Source of the DNA: Bacteroides clarus YIT 12056
GTDB taxonomy: Bacteria; Bacteroidota; Bacteroidia; Bacteroidales; Bacteroidaceae
Assembly: GCF_900129655.1 (NCBI RefSeq)
Contig: NZ_FQWK01000005.1
Location: 62,001 to 126,000, forward strand
Direction: 5' to 3'
Length of the DNA stretch: 64,000 nt
The translations under genes were made by a program, and so were the position numbers. This document shows, piece after piece, positions 1-9,737 of this stretch. The notes under the pieces were generated by a model. It searched no databases and was not told where the DNA came from. It saw only the letters and a program-made list of their open reading frames with translations. Position 1 is the first letter of the stretch; each line of letters begins with the position of its first letter.

Positions 1-1885
1 CCTGCAAATTCCTCATGAAGCTTTCTTCTGAAATCAACCAACCGATGGCTACGGAAGGGAAGAAACCGAAGCGCTTGCCTTTTGCAAAGTTCTCCGAACC
101 GTTGTAACCGAAATTAAATTCACTGATATAACGGCGGTCGAAAGTATAAGAAAGACGACCGGCGATACCTTGTGTACGATTAGGTTGTACATCACCCCAG
201 TCATAGCTACGCTGGTTGTATAAGAAAAGCGCATCGAGCGCATGTTTGTCAAAAGTACGGTTATATGTAACGGCAGCTTCCAGATAAGTACTTTGGTTTC
301 CGTAATTGGCGTTACTTGAATGGTCTAAAAACTCACTACCATAACTCAAAATACTGTGCACCAATTCTCCTTCATCATTACGCGACTTGGCCACACTGTA
401 ATAATCAGGTTCCTTACCGCGAGTAACAAAATTCTCATTATATGTATCGAATGCAAACGTCACTTTCATTTTCAGCCCCGGAGTAATCATCTTTAAGTTC
501 TGTTCCAAAGAAAAAAGAGATTCCAGCTTACTTTTTCCACCGCGGTAATAACCGTTCTGCGTATTCATAGCCCACGGGTTTTTACGGGTATTGCTGACAC
601 GAGGAATGGTACCGTCCGAATAAACGGCAGGATGTACAAACGGCGGAGTCTCGAAAGCAGCTTGAAACAGTTCATCCGTACTACTTCTCGATTTACGAAG
701 ATTCTGTAAATAACCTCCCACATTGAAACGTAAAAGCGTTGTTTTCGTCAAATCCAAATCCACATTGGCACGAATATTATAACGGTTCAGTTTGCTTTGC
801 GTATCGTAAGGCAGTGTTTTATCAGACCCCATAATTCCGTTTTCATGGTAAAGAGAAGCTGTCAATGAATAGCGAAGTATTTCCGTACCGCCGGATACCG
901 TCAGATTTGCACGCGTAGAATTAGCGTAATCCTTGGTTATCGCATCTATCCAGTCTACATCAGGATATAAATCTTTATCATATCCATAATAAGTCTTCAA
1001 AATCTGGTCTTTCGTAAACAGCCTTTTGTTCGGGTCGGACTGAAGCGTATTCAGCAAACTCATATATTCGGCAGCTCCTATGAACTGAGGAAGCTTTGTA
1101 GGAGCCTGAATAGATTGCTCCACACGTAAATTTACGGAAGGAGCAGATACCGAACCGCGTTTGGTATTAATCAAAATAACACCGTTGGCACCTCGCACAC
1201 CATACATGGCGCTGGCCGATGCATCTTTCAATACTGAGAACGATTCTATTTCCGCCGGATCGATATCATTCAAACTACGCTCTACGCCATCTACCAAAAC
1301 CAACGGAGACGTATTTCCGCTGAATGAAGATATACCACGAATCCAAAAATTTGAGTTATCATACCCGGGCTCTCCCGAAGGCTGTACGGCAATGACACCT
1401 GCCAGTTGTCCCGCCAGATTATTACTCATGGAACGGGATGAACCTACCTGTAATTTCGCAGGCTCTAAAGTTTGTACGGAACCGATAACCGAGAGTTTCT
1501 TCTGATTACCGTATCCCACAACTACCACTTCATCCAATGCTTCTACATCTTCCAATAAAGTAATATTAAAATTGATATTATTACCAACCGGAATTTCCTG
1601 AGTTTTAAATCCTACATAGGTGATGACAAGAATACTGCTTTTATCAGGTACTTCAATATAAAAATGACCGTCAATATCGGTAATAGTCCCCCCTGAAGAA
1701 CCTTTTACCATAATATTTACACCCGGTAAAGTGTTTTTTTCTTTGTCGATGACAGTACCACTGACACGGATACCTTTTTGCTGCTCGATAGTCTCACTTT
1801 CGGAATATGGAGTCTCCGCATATAACGGAAATACATATACCCCGCAAAATAAAGAACCTACAAGCAGTGTTTTCTTTAAATTCAT
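1..1885 (-). CDS. SusC-like TonB-dependent outer-membrane receptor (3' end outside window)
   Basis: About 628 codons are present; the gene runs off the left edge, so the distal part of the barrel is missing. It starts at the ATG at 1885-1883 with a Sec signal peptide (MNLKKTLLVG...), followed by a carboxypeptidase-regulatory-like beta-sandwich (GTVIDKEKNTLPGVNIMVKG) and the typical SusC segment EALDEVVVVGYG. The plug follows, with ASAMYGVRGANGVILI. These are diagnostic of SusC/RagA receptors, which carry oligosaccharides or peptides through the outer membrane using TonB energy and a SusD lid. The partner SusD would lie beyond the left edge. The SusR-like regulator encoded immediately upstream on the same strand probably controls it. 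Substrate unknown. Confidence 0.95.
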   Translation of the reverse strand, partial: MNLKKTLLVGSLFCGVYVFPLYAETPYSESETIEQQKGIRVSGTVIDKEKNTLPGVNIMVKGSSGGTITDIDGHFYIEVPDKSSILVITYVGFKTQEIPVGNNINFNITLLEDVEALDEVVVVGYGNQKKLSVIGSVQTLEPAKLQVGSSRSMSNNLAGQLAGVIAVQPSGEPGYDNSNFWIRGISSFSGNTSPLVLVDGVERSLNDIDPAEIESFSVLKDASASAMYGVRGANGVILINTKRGSVSAPSVNLRVEQSIQAPTKLPQFIGAAEYMSLLNTLQSDPNKRLFTKDQILKTYYGYDKDLYPDVDWIDAITKDYANSTRANLTVSGGTEILRYSLTASLYHENGIMGSDKTLPYDTQSKLNRYNIRANVDLDLTKTTLLRFNVGGYLQNLRKSRSSTDELFQAAFETPPFVHPAVYSDGTIPRVSNTRKNPWAMNTQNGYYRGGKSKLESLFSLEQNLKMITPGLKMKVTFAFDTYNENFVTRGKEPDYYSVAKSRNDEGELVHSILSYGSEFLDHSSNANYGNQSTYLEAAVTYNRTFDKHALDALFLYNQRSYDWGDVQPNRTQGIAGRLSYTFDRRYISEFNFGYNGSENFAKGKRFGFFPSVAIGWLISEESFMRNLQ

Positions 1886-2001
1886 AGTAATTACATTTAT
1901 TGGTTATTAAATGATATTATAATCAGTCCTTGTTATAATTCAAAGGCTGATGCAAAAATCATAAATTAATCTAATACAAATAAATATATAAGATTAAAAT
2001 A

Positions 2002-2009
2002 CAAAGATA
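2002..2009 (-). promoter_or_regulatory. Bacteroides -7 box for the SusC gene
   Basis: TATCTTTG on the minus strand matches the Bacteroides -7 consensus TAnnTTTG. It lies about 117 bases upstream of the SusC start, in the 200-base gap after the regulator gene, so SusC probably has its own promoter. No convincing -33 element was seen. Confidence 0.5.
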
Positions 2010-2085
2010 GCTTACTATCAAATACCTGAAAATCAAATATTTAACAGCAAGATCAAGACATAAAAATATAAATGCCGTACAATAC

Positions 2086-3759
2086 TTAAAAGGATGTAAT
2101 CTGCATAATATTTTCTTCAAAATGCTCCGGATTCAGCGATTTCAGCCTTAACCGCGAGCGATAAGAATAGATGGTAGCTTTAGAATAGCGTAAAAAAGAT
2201 GCAATGCGTTCACTATCGGTAATTCCCAAACGAATCAGAGCAAAGATACGCAGTTCCGTAGTCAGACGACCCTCTTGCTTAGGCACAATGGAGTCGTTTG
2301 CAGGTAACAATGAATTGAATGCTTTTACAAAAGATGGGAACAGGTGCAGGAAAGTTTCATCAAAGGTATTATAAAACGCTTCGAGTTCCTCTTCGATAAT
2401 GACGGAAGATTTCAATGTTTTAAATAAATCCTCAAGTTTACCGGACGCCGCTTTTTTATTGAGCATTCTGCGGTAATTATCCATCTTGTCGATGTAAGAA
2501 GAACATTCCGTCATAAACTTGGTAATGTAAAGCTCCTTAATATTGTTAGCTTCCGAAAGCGACTGGTTCATATCCGACAATGCGTGATTGGTTTCATGGA
2601 GCTCTTTATTGGCAGATTGAAGTTGTTCGTTTACAGAATTAAGCTCCACATTCAACTGTCTTAACCGTTCATTGGCCTTGTTCAGCTCGCTTCTTGCCGC
2701 CGATAGTTTTTTTATTTGCCGCCGTACATAAATTACCAAACCGATAAGAAACACAGACAATATGCTGATACATGCCAATGCAATCATCATCTGTTTCTTT
2801 TCTTTCTTCGTTTTGACTTGATAGGCATTATCGATAATAGGCAATGTTTGTGTCACTTCAATAGTACGCAGGCGGGCATTACAGAATGTAGCATCATCCA
2901 ACGAACGACGCATATAAATATATGCCCGGTTGATATCGCCTTCTTCATAGAGGATAGTGGCCAATCGGCGCAGCGAAATATATTCTTTTACTGCCCATTT
3001 CATATCAGCCATTGCAGAGACAATCAAGTATTTCTTTTCTTCTTCCCTGTTTCCTTGTCTTCTGTAAAAATCGGATATGGAGTAGGCCACATAGGCTACA
3101 TCACGGTTATCAGGATCCAGTTGGCGGTAAAAATCGAGTAATATCTGCAATCCTTTGCTATAATCTCCCTGTTCCAACAATCTGTCAGCACGTATATAAA
3201 CATCGGTAGAATCATTTTTCTGCATAATCGAATCTTTATAAAGCATGGCTTTTGCCCGATATTCCTTGCTTTGAGACTCGATAATGGTATACTTTACCAT
3301 AGCTTCATACAGTGTATTGTAAATGAGGAAATAATACCTCTCCAGATATTCTGCCAGCGTAGCCCGGTTAATATTTTGTAAAATATCCGATGCTTCTTTA
3401 TACATACCACCCTGTATCAGCACATAAGCCATATTCAATCTTGAATCGTCAATGTAATCCTGGCGATTCATCTTATAGGCAGATACCAGTTTTTCCTGTG
3501 CATAATGAAGTGCGGAATCAACCACATAAGAAGAATATTCATTGAAAAGAAAGTTCTTCAACTGATAGCGTTCTTCTTCCGATGCGGTTTTGCGTAATTT
3601 TGATTTTACGTCAGAAATACGTCCCTCGCGAATATCAACATATTTCTGCTGTTCAGCCACTACTCTATCCAAATCTTCCAAAGAGGGAAAAGCGGTGTTT
3701 TGAGCCTGTCCAGCACAGAAATGTAACAATATCGATACGAAGAATATGATTCTTTTCAT
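2086..3759 (-). CDS. SusR-like membrane-bound transcription regulator (DUF6377-type)
   Basis: 557 residues. A signal peptide (MKRIIFFVSILLHFCAGQAQ) is followed by a helical, TPR-like periplasmic region of about 300 residues, then one membrane segment near residues 325-345 (MMIALACISILSVFLIGLVI). Next come a coiled coil of heptads rich in LN, NE and LR (about 350-405), a helical region, and a C-terminal helix-turn-helix (residues ~495-545: LGITDSERIASFLRYSKATI). This architecture matches SusR, the inner-membrane maltose-sensing activator of the starch system, and the DUF6377 family. It likely senses a periplasmic sugar and activates the adjacent SusC gene 200 bases downstream. Assignment to the family is strong; the ligand is unknown. 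Confidence 0.85.
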   Translation of the reverse strand: MKRIIFFVSILLHFCAGQAQNTAFPSLEDLDRVVAEQQKYVDIREGRISDVKSKLRKTASEEERYQLKNFLFNEYSSYVVDSALHYAQEKLVSAYKMNRQDYIDDSRLNMAYVLIQGGMYKEASDILQNINRATLAEYLERYYFLIYNTLYEAMVKYTIIESQSKEYRAKAMLYKDSIMQKNDSTDVYIRADRLLEQGDYSKGLQILLDFYRQLDPDNRDVAYVAYSISDFYRRQGNREEEKKYLIVSAMADMKWAVKEYISLRRLATILYEEGDINRAYIYMRRSLDDATFCNARLRTIEVTQTLPIIDNAYQVKTKKEKKQMMIALACISILSVFLIGLVIYVRRQIKKLSAARSELNKANERLRQLNVELNSVNEQLQSANKELHETNHALSDMNQSLSEANNIKELYITKFMTECSSYIDKMDNYRRMLNKKAASGKLEDLFKTLKSSVIIEEELEAFYNTFDETFLHLFPSFVKAFNSLLPANDSIVPKQEGRLTTELRIFALIRLGITDSERIASFLRYSKATIYSYRSRLRLKSLNPEHFEENIMQITSF

Positions 3760-3779
3760 TTTTATAGGTTTTTCAGCAA

Positions 3780-3787
3780 CAAAGATA
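3780..3787 (-). promoter_or_regulatory. Bacteroides -7 box for the SusR-like gene
   Basis: TATCTTTG on the minus strand, 20 bases upstream of the ATG at 3759, giving a short leader of roughly 15 bases. Confidence 0.5.
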
Positions 3788-3823
3788 TGAAATTTATTAC
3801 ATTCTTAGTGTTAATACCTCTTT

Positions 3824-4702
3824 CTATCTTCTTCCCGCGCAATACACTCCACCTAATATCAACATCGCACCCATGAGCGAGATTACAGTAAACCGTTCGT
3901 CAAGCAGTACGGCAGACCCTATCGATGTAAAAAGCGGATTTAAATAAATGTAGTTGGAAGCCCGTACCGTACCCAATTTTTTCAAAATCATATTCCATAC
4001 CACAAAACAAATTAAAGAAGCCAGCACCCCTAAAAAAAGGAGATTCATCCAAACCGCCGGTTGCAAAAATCCGGAAAGAGAAAATTGCCAGGGACGAACA
4101 AGGAATACGGGAAGTATAGTCAGTACCCCATAAAAGAAAATCTTGCGGGTTATGAAAGCCGTACGGTAACGACCTGACATTTTTTTCATTATCAAACTGT
4201 AAAATGCCCAGGAAAAAGCGGCAAGCAAAGTCAGGAAATCGCCAAGGGGTGAAATCTTCAACACAAAATGGCCGTTATACACTACTAACGCCACCCCTAC
4301 TAATGCAAGCAAAGAACCGCCTATCAGCGCGGCGGTGGCTTTCTCCCTTTTATAAATCAGCAAAGACAGAATAGTGGTGAGCAACGGAGCCGTGCAAACA
4401 ATGAAAGCCACATTGGTAGCCAGTGTAATTTCCAATGCCGTATTTTCCGTCAGAAAGTAGAACGAACCACCCGTAACGCCACCCGACAACAACCAAAGTT
4501 CATCTTTCCAATTATCGGCAAACAGTTTGCGCAGAGAGATAAACCAAATACCCAGATAAGCCATCAGAAAACGAAGCAAAAATATTTCTTGTGGAGAAAG
4601 TCCGTATCCTATCAATACCTTCGTAGAGATGAACGTCAGCCCCCATATCCCCACTACAAGAATGGCAATAATATGATAAATGTAATTTTTCTTCGCATTC
4701 AT
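3824..4702 (-). CDS. EamA/DMT-family transporter
   Basis: 292 residues from the ATG at 4702. A GTG nine bases further upstream at 4711 is in frame but sits closer to the promoter box and is less likely. Ten hydrophobic segments fill the protein in two homologous EamA halves; the first half starts at IIAILVVGIWGLTFISTKVL, the second around GDFLTLLAAFSWAFYSLIMKK. These are drug/metabolite transporter superfamily proteins in the inner membrane, usually exporters of amino acids or metabolites. The substrate cannot be predicted. Monocistronic; the neighbouring leuS is divergent. Confidence 0.88.
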   Translation of the reverse strand: MNAKKNYIYHIIAILVVGIWGLTFISTKVLIGYGLSPQEIFLLRFLMAYLGIWFISLRKLFADNWKDELWLLSGGVTGGSFYFLTENTALEITLATNVAFIVCTAPLLTTILSLLIYKREKATAALIGGSLLALVGVALVVYNGHFVLKISPLGDFLTLLAAFSWAFYSLIMKKMSGRYRTAFITRKIFFYGVLTILPVFLVRPWQFSLSGFLQPAVWMNLLFLGVLASLICFVVWNMILKKLGTVRASNYIYLNPLFTSIGSAVLLDERFTVISLMGAMLILGGVYCAGRR

Positions 4703-4725
4703 ATACGACACGGATAAGTTGCCGG

Positions 4726-4733
4726 CAAAGATA
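4726..4733 (-). promoter_or_regulatory. Bacteroides -7 box for the EamA gene
   Basis: TATCTTTG on the minus strand, 23 bases upstream of the ATG at 4702. The box supports 4702 as the start rather than the upstream GTG. Confidence 0.5.
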
Positions 4734-4879
4734 CGCTATTTCTATTTTCAATACAATGAAATAACACCTTTAATAAACGTCTTCGGAAATTTGCTATAAT
4801 TCTGAAAAAATTATTGTAAAATTCTCTCTGAATTTATTAACGACCTATTTCTCCCCTATCAGGGTTTTTACAATAAAAA

Positions 4880-5009
4880 TAAACAAAAAGGGATGCAATC
4901 TTCACAGATTACATCCCTTGAAATATCCTAAAAAATCTTTTTTGTAAAATCCTATTGAATTAATTCAGCCATTATTTGTATTACAAACAAAAAATTAGTT
5001 TTAAAAGCA
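4880..5009 (-). ncRNA. Candidate small RNA upstream of the EamA gene
   Basis: The 506-base divergent gap between the EamA gene and leuS holds a complete minus-strand transcription unit without a coding frame: a promoter at 5015-5045 (TTGAC, 20-base gap, TATATTTG) and a GTGA-loop terminator at 4888-4919. This would give an AU-rich RNA of about 120 nt that ends before the EamA promoter. No known RNA family was recognised. It is an inference from paired signals, not from homology. Confidence 0.35.
4888..4919 (-). terminator. Orphan intrinsic terminator, minus strand
   Basis: A 14-bp stem with one internal mismatch closes a four-base loop, TCAC on plus, which is a GTGA (GNRA-type) tetraloop on minus. 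On minus it is followed by TTTTTGTTTATTTTTATTG. No minus-strand gene lies between it and the divergent leuS, so it terminates nothing annotated. Confidence 0.6.
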
Positions 5010-5014
5010 CTTTA

Positions 5015-5045
5015 CAAATATAGTGAATAAAAAGCGTATTGTCAA
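5015..5045 (-). promoter_or_regulatory. Promoter of the candidate small RNA
   Basis: Minus strand: -7 box TATATTTG at 5015-5022 and a TTGAC at 5041-5045 at the expected -33 distance (20-base gap). It reads away from leuS toward the orphan terminator. Confidence 0.4.
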
Positions 5046-5099
5046 GTATTTCATGCTGTTTTTTTACACTACTTCGCTACAAATCTGAAAATAAAGACT

Positions 5100-5107
5100 T
5101 AACTTTG
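5100..5107 (+). promoter_or_regulatory. Bacteroides -7 box for leuS
   Basis: TAACTTTG, an exact TAnnTTTG match, about 100 bases upstream of the leuS ATG, implying a leader of about 95 nt. Confidence 0.5.
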
Positions 5108-5147
5108 CACCGTTTAATTAACAGGATATAAACCGAATTAAGCAAAC

Positions 5148-5183
5148 TATCAACAAGTTTTAGTAAGTATATCAACAAGTTTT
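5148..5183 (+). repeat. 14-bp direct repeat in the leuS leader
   Basis: TATCAACAAGTTTT occurs at 5148-5161 and again at 5170-5183, exactly 22 bases apart, about two helical turns. It lies between the predicted transcription start and the leuS ATG. The inverse of TATCAACAAG also occurs at 10889-10898 close to the nadA promoter box. Function unknown; it could be a protein-binding site or an RNA element. Confidence 0.5.
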
Positions 5184-5208
5184 CAACAATAATATAATAA
5201 AAACCATT

Positions 5209-8091
5209 ATGGAATACAATTTCAGAGAGATTGAAAAGAAATGGCAGAAACGATGGGTAGAAAATAAAACCTACCAAGTGACGGAAGACGAAACAAAGCA
5301 AAAATATTATGTACTGAACATGTTCCCCTACCCCAGCGGCGCAGGTCTGCATGTGGGACATCCGTTGGGATACATCGCTTCGGACATTTATGCCCGTTAC
5401 AAACGTCTGCAAGGTTTCAATGTCCTGAATCCCATGGGATATGACGCTTACGGCCTGCCCGCAGAGCAATACGCCATACAAACGGGGCAACATCCCGCAA
5501 TCACTACCGTCAACAATATCAACCGCTATCGCGAGCAATTGGACAAAATAGGTTTCTCTTTCGACTGGAACCGTGAAATACGTACTTGCGATCCGGAATA
5601 CTATCATTGGACACAATGGGCTTTCCAGAAGATGTTCAACAGCTATTACTGCAACGAAGAAAAGCAGGCGCGTCCCATTGAAGAACTGACAGAAGCATTC
5701 GCCAAATATGGAAACGAAGGACTGAACGCCGCATGCAGCGAAGAACTGCGCTTCACTGCCGACGAATGGAACGCCATGAGCGAAAAAGAACAGCAGGAAG
5801 TCCTGATGAACTACCGTATCGCCTATCTGGGTGAGACAATGGTAAACTGGTGTCCGCAACTCGGTACCGTGCTTGCCAATGACGAAGTGGTAGACGGCGT
5901 ATCCGAACGCGGCGGTTTCCCCGTAGTTCAGAAAAAGATGCGTCAGTGGTGTCTCCGCGTGTCCGCCTATGCGCAACGCCTGCTGGACGGACTGGATACC
6001 ATCGACTGGACCGAATCCCTGAAAGAAACACAAAAGAATTGGATAGGCCGCAGCGAAGGCGCCGAAATCCAATTCAAGGTAAAAGACAGTGATTTGGAAT
6101 TTACCATTTTCACCACCCGTGCAGATACCATGTTCGGAGTTACCTTTATGGTGCTGGCTCCCGAAAGCGAATTGGTAGCCCAAGTAACCACCCCGGAACA
6201 AAAAGACGATGTAGACGCTTATCTGGAACGTACCAAGAAACGTACCGAACGCGAACGTATCTCCGACCGCAGCGTAACAGGCGTATTCTCTGGAAGCTAC
6301 GCCGTCAATCCTTTTACGGGCGAAGCAGTACCCATCTGGATTAGCGATTATGTATTGGCAGGATACGGAACAGGCGCCATCATGGCAGTGCCTGCACACG
6401 ACAGCCGCGACTACGCTTTTGCCAAACATTTCAGATTACCCATCGTTCCGTTGGTAGAAGGCTGCGATGTGAGCGAAGAAAGTTTCGATGCCAAGGAAGG
6501 TATCGTATGTAACTCACCGATTATAAATGAAGAATTAAGAATGAAGAATGAAGAATCGGGCTGCGATGTAGAGGCGAACGGTAATTCTTCATTGAATTTG
6601 AACGGGCTGACTATCAAGGAAGCTATCGCTACTACTAAAAAATACGTGAAAGAGCATAATCTGGGACGTGTAAAGGTGAACTTCCGCCTGCGCGACGCTA
6701 TTTTCTCACGCCAGCGTTACTGGGGTGAACCGTTCCCCGTTTACTACAAGGATGGTATGCCTTATATGATTGATGAAAGCTGTCTGCCTCTGGAACTTCC
6801 CGAAGTAGCGAAATTCCTGCCTACCGAAACAGGTGAACCGCCATTGGGGCACGCCACCAAATGGGCCTGGGACACAGCAAACAAATGTGTAGTGGACAAC
6901 AACAAGATTGATAACATAACTGTCTTCCCGCTGGAACTGAATACAATGCCGGGATTCGCAGGTTCGAGCGCATACTATCTGCGTTATATGGACCCGCGTA
7001 ACCATACTGCCCTGGTAGACAAGAAAGTGGATGAATACTGGCGTAACGTCGACCTTTACGTAGGCGGTACGGAACACGCTACCGGTCACTTGATTTACTC
7101 CCGTTTCTGGAACAAATTCCTGTACGACCTCGGTATTTCCGCTGTCGAAGAACCGTTCCAGAAATTAGTAAACCAGGGTATGATTCAGGGAAGAAGCAAC
7201 TTTGTATATCGCATCAAGGATACCAATACATTCGTATCGCTGAACCTGAAAGACCAATACGACACTACCCCACTCCATGTGGATGTCAACATCGTATCCA
7301 ACGACATTCTCGATACGGAAGCGTTCAAGGCATGGCGTCCCGAATATGAAACGGCGGAGTTTATTCTGGAAGACGGAAAATACATCTGCGGATGGGCTGT
7401 CGAGAAGATGAGCAAATCCATGTTCAACGTCGTCAATCCCGATATGATTGTGGAAAAATACGGTGCGGATACACTCCGTATGTACGAAATGTTCCTCGGA
7501 CCCGTAGAACAGTCCAAACCCTGGGATACGAACGGTATCGACGGTGTACACCGTTTCATCAAGAAATTCTGGTCTTTGTTCTACGACCGTAACGATAATT
7601 ATCTGGTAACCGATGAACCCGCCAACAAAGAGGAATTGAAATCTTTGCACAAGCTCATCAAGAAGGTTACGGGAGACATCGAACAATTCTCTTATAATAC
7701 AAGCATCAGCGCCTTCATGATTTGCGTAAACGAACTGTTTGCGATGAAATGCAGCAAGAAAGAGATATTGAACCGGCTCACCGTCACGTTGGCTCCTTTC
7801 GCTCCGCACGTATGCGAGGAATTGTGGGAAACATTAGGAAACACAGGTTCGGTATGCGATGCGCAATGGCCTGCATACAATGAGGAATACCTGGTGGAAA
7901 ATACGGTGAACTATACCATTTCATTCAACGGAAAAGCGCGTTTCAATATGGAATTTCCCGCCGATGCCGCATCGGACGCTATTCAGGAAACGGTATTGGC
8001 AGATGAGCGTTCCATCAAGTGGATAGACGGAAAGAATATCGTCAAGGTAATCGTAGTGCCCAAGAAAATTGTAAACATTGTTATCAAATAA
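5209..8091 (+). CDS. leuS: Leucyl-tRNA synthetase
   Basis: 960 residues. It charges tRNA-Leu with leucine in the cytoplasm. The class I signatures are present: the HIGH-type motif HVGHPLGY near residue 48 and KMSKS near residue 735 ([11 protein letters not shown]). The CP1 editing domain sits between them, with TTRADTMFG and the downstream [19 protein letters not shown]. Around residues 440-462 the protein carries a low-complexity stretch ([12 protein letters not shown]...GNSSLN) encoded by a short palindrome-ended repeat inserted in frame at 6526-6593, directly after the editing core. The ATG at 5209 follows an AT-rich leader. The YitT-like gene follows after five bases, so the two are probably co-transcribed. 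Confidence 0.98.
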   Translation: MEYNFREIEKKWQKRWVENKTYQVTEDETKQKYYVLNMFPYPSGAGLHVGHPLGYIASDIYARYKRLQGFNVLNPMGYDAYGLPAEQYAIQTGQHPAITTVNNINRYREQLDKIGFSFDWNREIRTCDPEYYHWTQWAFQKMFNSYYCNEEKQARPIEELTEAFAKYGNEGLNAACSEELRFTADEWNAMSEKEQQEVLMNYRIAYLGETMVNWCPQLGTVLANDEVVDGVSERGGFPVVQKKMRQWCLRVSAYAQRLLDGLDTIDWTESLKETQKNWIGRSEGAEIQFKVKDSDLEFTIFTTRADTMFGVTFMVLAPESELVAQVTTPEQKDDVDAYLERTKKRTERERISDRSVTGVFSGSYAVNPFTGEAVPIWISDYVLAGYGTGAIMAVPAHDSRDYAFAKHFRLPIVPLVEGCDVSEESFDAKEGIVCNSPIINEELRMKNEESGCDVEANGNSSLNLNGLTIKEAIATTKKYVKEHNLGRVKVNFRLRDAIFSRQRYWGEPFPVYYKDGMPYMIDESCLPLELPEVAKFLPTETGEPPLGHATKWAWDTANKCVVDNNKIDNITVFPLELNTMPGFAGSSAYYLRYMDPRNHTALVDKKVDEYWRNVDLYVGGTEHATGHLIYSRFWNKFLYDLGISAVEEPFQKLVNQGMIQGRSNFVYRIKDTNTFVSLNLKDQYDTTPLHVDVNIVSNDILDTEAFKAWRPEYETAEFILEDGKYICGWAVEKMSKSMFNVVNPDMIVEKYGADTLRMYEMFLGPVEQSKPWDTNGIDGVHRFIKKFWSLFYDRNDNYLVTDEPANKEELKSLHKLIKKVTGDIEQFSYNTSISAFMICVNELFAMKCSKKEILNRLTVTLAPFAPHVCEELWETLGNTGSVCDAQWPAYNEEYLVENTVNYTISFNGKARFNMEFPADAASDAIQETVLADERSIKWIDGKNIVKVIVVPKKIVNIVIK
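6526..6593 (+). repeat. Palindrome-ended Bacteroides repeat inserted in frame in leuS
   Basis: The stretch is bounded by perfect 12-bp inverted arms, AATGAAGAATTA at 6526-6537 and TAATTCTTCATT at 6582-6593. The left part contains tandem GAATGAA-like heptamers of the kind I know as common intergenic repeats in Bacteroides. It contributes about 23 low-complexity residues without breaking the leuS frame. Confidence 0.6.
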
Positions 8092-8096
8092 CAAAT

Positions 8097-8999
8097 ATGC
8101 AGATTACAAAACCAACCAAAACGGAAGTGATGAGAGAGTTGAAAGACTATATTTTCATCACTTTCGGACTGATTTCTTACGCTATGGGATGGGCCGCGTT
8201 CCTTATCCCCTATCAGATTACGACCGGCGGTACCACAGGTATCGGAGCCATCATCTATTATGCCACGGGATTTCCCATCCAATGGTCGTATTTCATCATC
8301 AATGCGGTCTTAATGACGTTTGCCATTAAGATTTTAGGACCGAAATTCAGTATCAAGACCACATTCGCCATCTTCGGACTGACTTTTTTCCTATGGTTCT
8401 TTCAAATGTTGGTAAACGGACCGGATGGAGTGCCACCGCAAATTCTCGGACCCGGACAGGACTTCATGGCTTGTCTGATAGGTGCCGCCATGTGCGGTGT
8501 CGGCCTGGGTGTAGTATTCAACTGCAACGGAAGTACGGGCGGTACGGATATTATCGCCGCCATCATCCACAAATACCGTGATGTTACCTTAGGCCGTATG
8601 ATTATGGCTTGCGACGTGATTATCATCAGCTCCTGCTATTTTATATTCAATGACTGGAGACGGGTTATTTTTGGTTTTGTAACGCTGTTTGTCATTGGTA
8701 TCGTATTGGATTACATCGTTAACGGCGCACGACAGTCGGTGCAATTCTTTATCTTTTCCAAAGATTATGAAAAGATTGCCGACCGTATCACCAAAGAGAC
8801 CCACCGGGGTGTGACAGTGCTCGACGGTATAGGCTGGTACAGCAAACGTAATGTGAAAGTATTGGTTGTATTGGCATACAAACGTCAGTCTGTCGAGATA
8901 TTCCGCCTGGTTAAGGACATCGATCCGAATGCTTTTATCTCTCAAAGTTCCGTTATCGGTGTGTATGGAGAAGGTTTCGATAAATTGAAAGGAAAATGA
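8097..8999 (+). CDS. YitT family membrane protein (DUF161/DUF2179)
   Basis: 300 residues from the ATG at 8097; a longer frame upstream only overlaps leuS. Five to six hydrophobic segments fill the first 200 residues (for example [20 protein letters not shown]). The C-terminal soluble DUF2179 domain follows ([20 protein letters not shown]), typical of YitT proteins of about 290 residues. Role unproven; the family are inner-membrane proteins thought to be transport-related. It begins five bases after leuS and its last four bases overlap the start of rdgB, so leuS-yitT-rdgB form one transcription unit. Confidence 0.9.
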   Translation: MQITKPTKTEVMRELKDYIFITFGLISYAMGWAAFLIPYQITTGGTTGIGAIIYYATGFPIQWSYFIINAVLMTFAIKILGPKFSIKTTFAIFGLTFFLWFFQMLVNGPDGVPPQILGPGQDFMACLIGAAMCGVGLGVVFNCNGSTGGTDIIAAIIHKYRDVTLGRMIMACDVIIISSCYFIFNDWRRVIFGFVTLFVIGIVLDYIVNGARQSVQFFIFSKDYEKIADRITKETHRGVTVLDGIGWYSKRNVKVLVVLAYKRQSVEIFRLVKDIDPNAFISQSSVIGVYGEGFDKLKGK

Positions 9000-9574
9000 A
9001 AAAGAAATTTGTATTTGCAACCAACAATGCTCATAAGTTGGAAGAAGTAACTGCCATTTTAGGAAATAAAATAGAGCTTCTTAGCATGAAAGACATCAAT
9101 TGTTACGCAGATATTCCTGAAACTGCAGATACACTTGAAGGAAACGCCTTGCTGAAAGCAAGATATATCTTTGAAAATTATCAGCTGGATTGTTTTGCCG
9201 ATGATACCGGTTTGGAGGTGGAAGCGCTGAACGGAGCTCCGGGAGTATATTCCGCACGTTATGCCGGTGACGCGCACAATTCGGAAGCCAATATGAAGAA
9301 ATTATTGCAGGACATGGAAGGCATAGAGAACCGTAAGGCACAATTCCGTACCGTTTTCGCCCTTATCATCAATGGAAAGGAACATCTGTTCGAAGGTATC
9401 GTAAAAGGCGAAATAACGAAGCACAGGCACGGTACTTCCGGTTTCGGATACGATCCTGTTTTTATTCCCGAAGGATATACGCAAACGTATGCCGAAATGG
9501 GTAATGAATTGAAGAATAAAATCAGCCATCGGGCACTGGCTGCGAATAAACTTTGCAATTTTCTTTCAAAGTAA
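8996..9574 (+). CDS. rdgB: dITP/XTP pyrophosphatase (RdgB/HAM1)
   Basis: 192 residues, the normal family length. It hydrolyses dITP, ITP and XTP to monophosphates plus pyrophosphate, keeping deaminated purines out of DNA and RNA. The N-terminal motif [12 protein letters not shown], the catalytic block [20 protein letters not shown] and the base-recognition motif [11 protein letters not shown] are all present. The ATG overlaps the upstream stop codon (ATGA), which indicates translational coupling. Last gene of the leuS unit; a hairpin-forming repeat follows 12 bases after the stop and may serve as the 3' end of the mRNA. Confidence 0.96.
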   Translation: MKKKFVFATNNAHKLEEVTAILGNKIELLSMKDINCYADIPETADTLEGNALLKARYIFENYQLDCFADDTGLEVEALNGAPGVYSARYAGDAHNSEANMKKLLQDMEGIENRKAQFRTVFALIINGKEHLFEGIVKGEITKHRHGTSGFGYDPVFIPEGYTQTYAEMGNELKNKISHRALAANKLCNFLSK

Positions 9575-9585
9575 ACAGTATTCGC

Positions 9586-9671
9586 CATTCAGAGCGAAGC
9601 GAAAAATCCACTCTCTCTTATATCTCAATGTATATAATATAAAGAAGGAATTCTTCGCTTCGTTCTGAATG
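9586..9671. repeat. Dispersed palindromic repeat, copy A
   Basis: 18-bp inverted arms (9586-9603 and 9654-9671, one mismatch) with core CATTCAGAGCGAAGCGAA enclose 50 bases. It sits between the convergent rdgB and nadA. The same arm sequence family (TGTCATTC-GAGnG-AGCGAAGAATC) recurs at 40655-40786 and 43054-43133. Confidence 0.75.
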
Positions 9672-9737
9672 ACAGATATCTTTGATATAATATAATTATG
9701 CCTGATTATAAGGGATATAATTAATTATAATCTCAAT

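Noticed and set aside
5108..5208. T-box leader before leuS
   Set aside because: No T-box sequence or terminator/antiterminator pair is visible in the short leader.
5077..6429. 450-codon open frame antisense to leuS
   Set aside because: It lies opposite a certain gene, has no family resemblance and shows the aromatic/Cys-rich composition of an antisense shadow.
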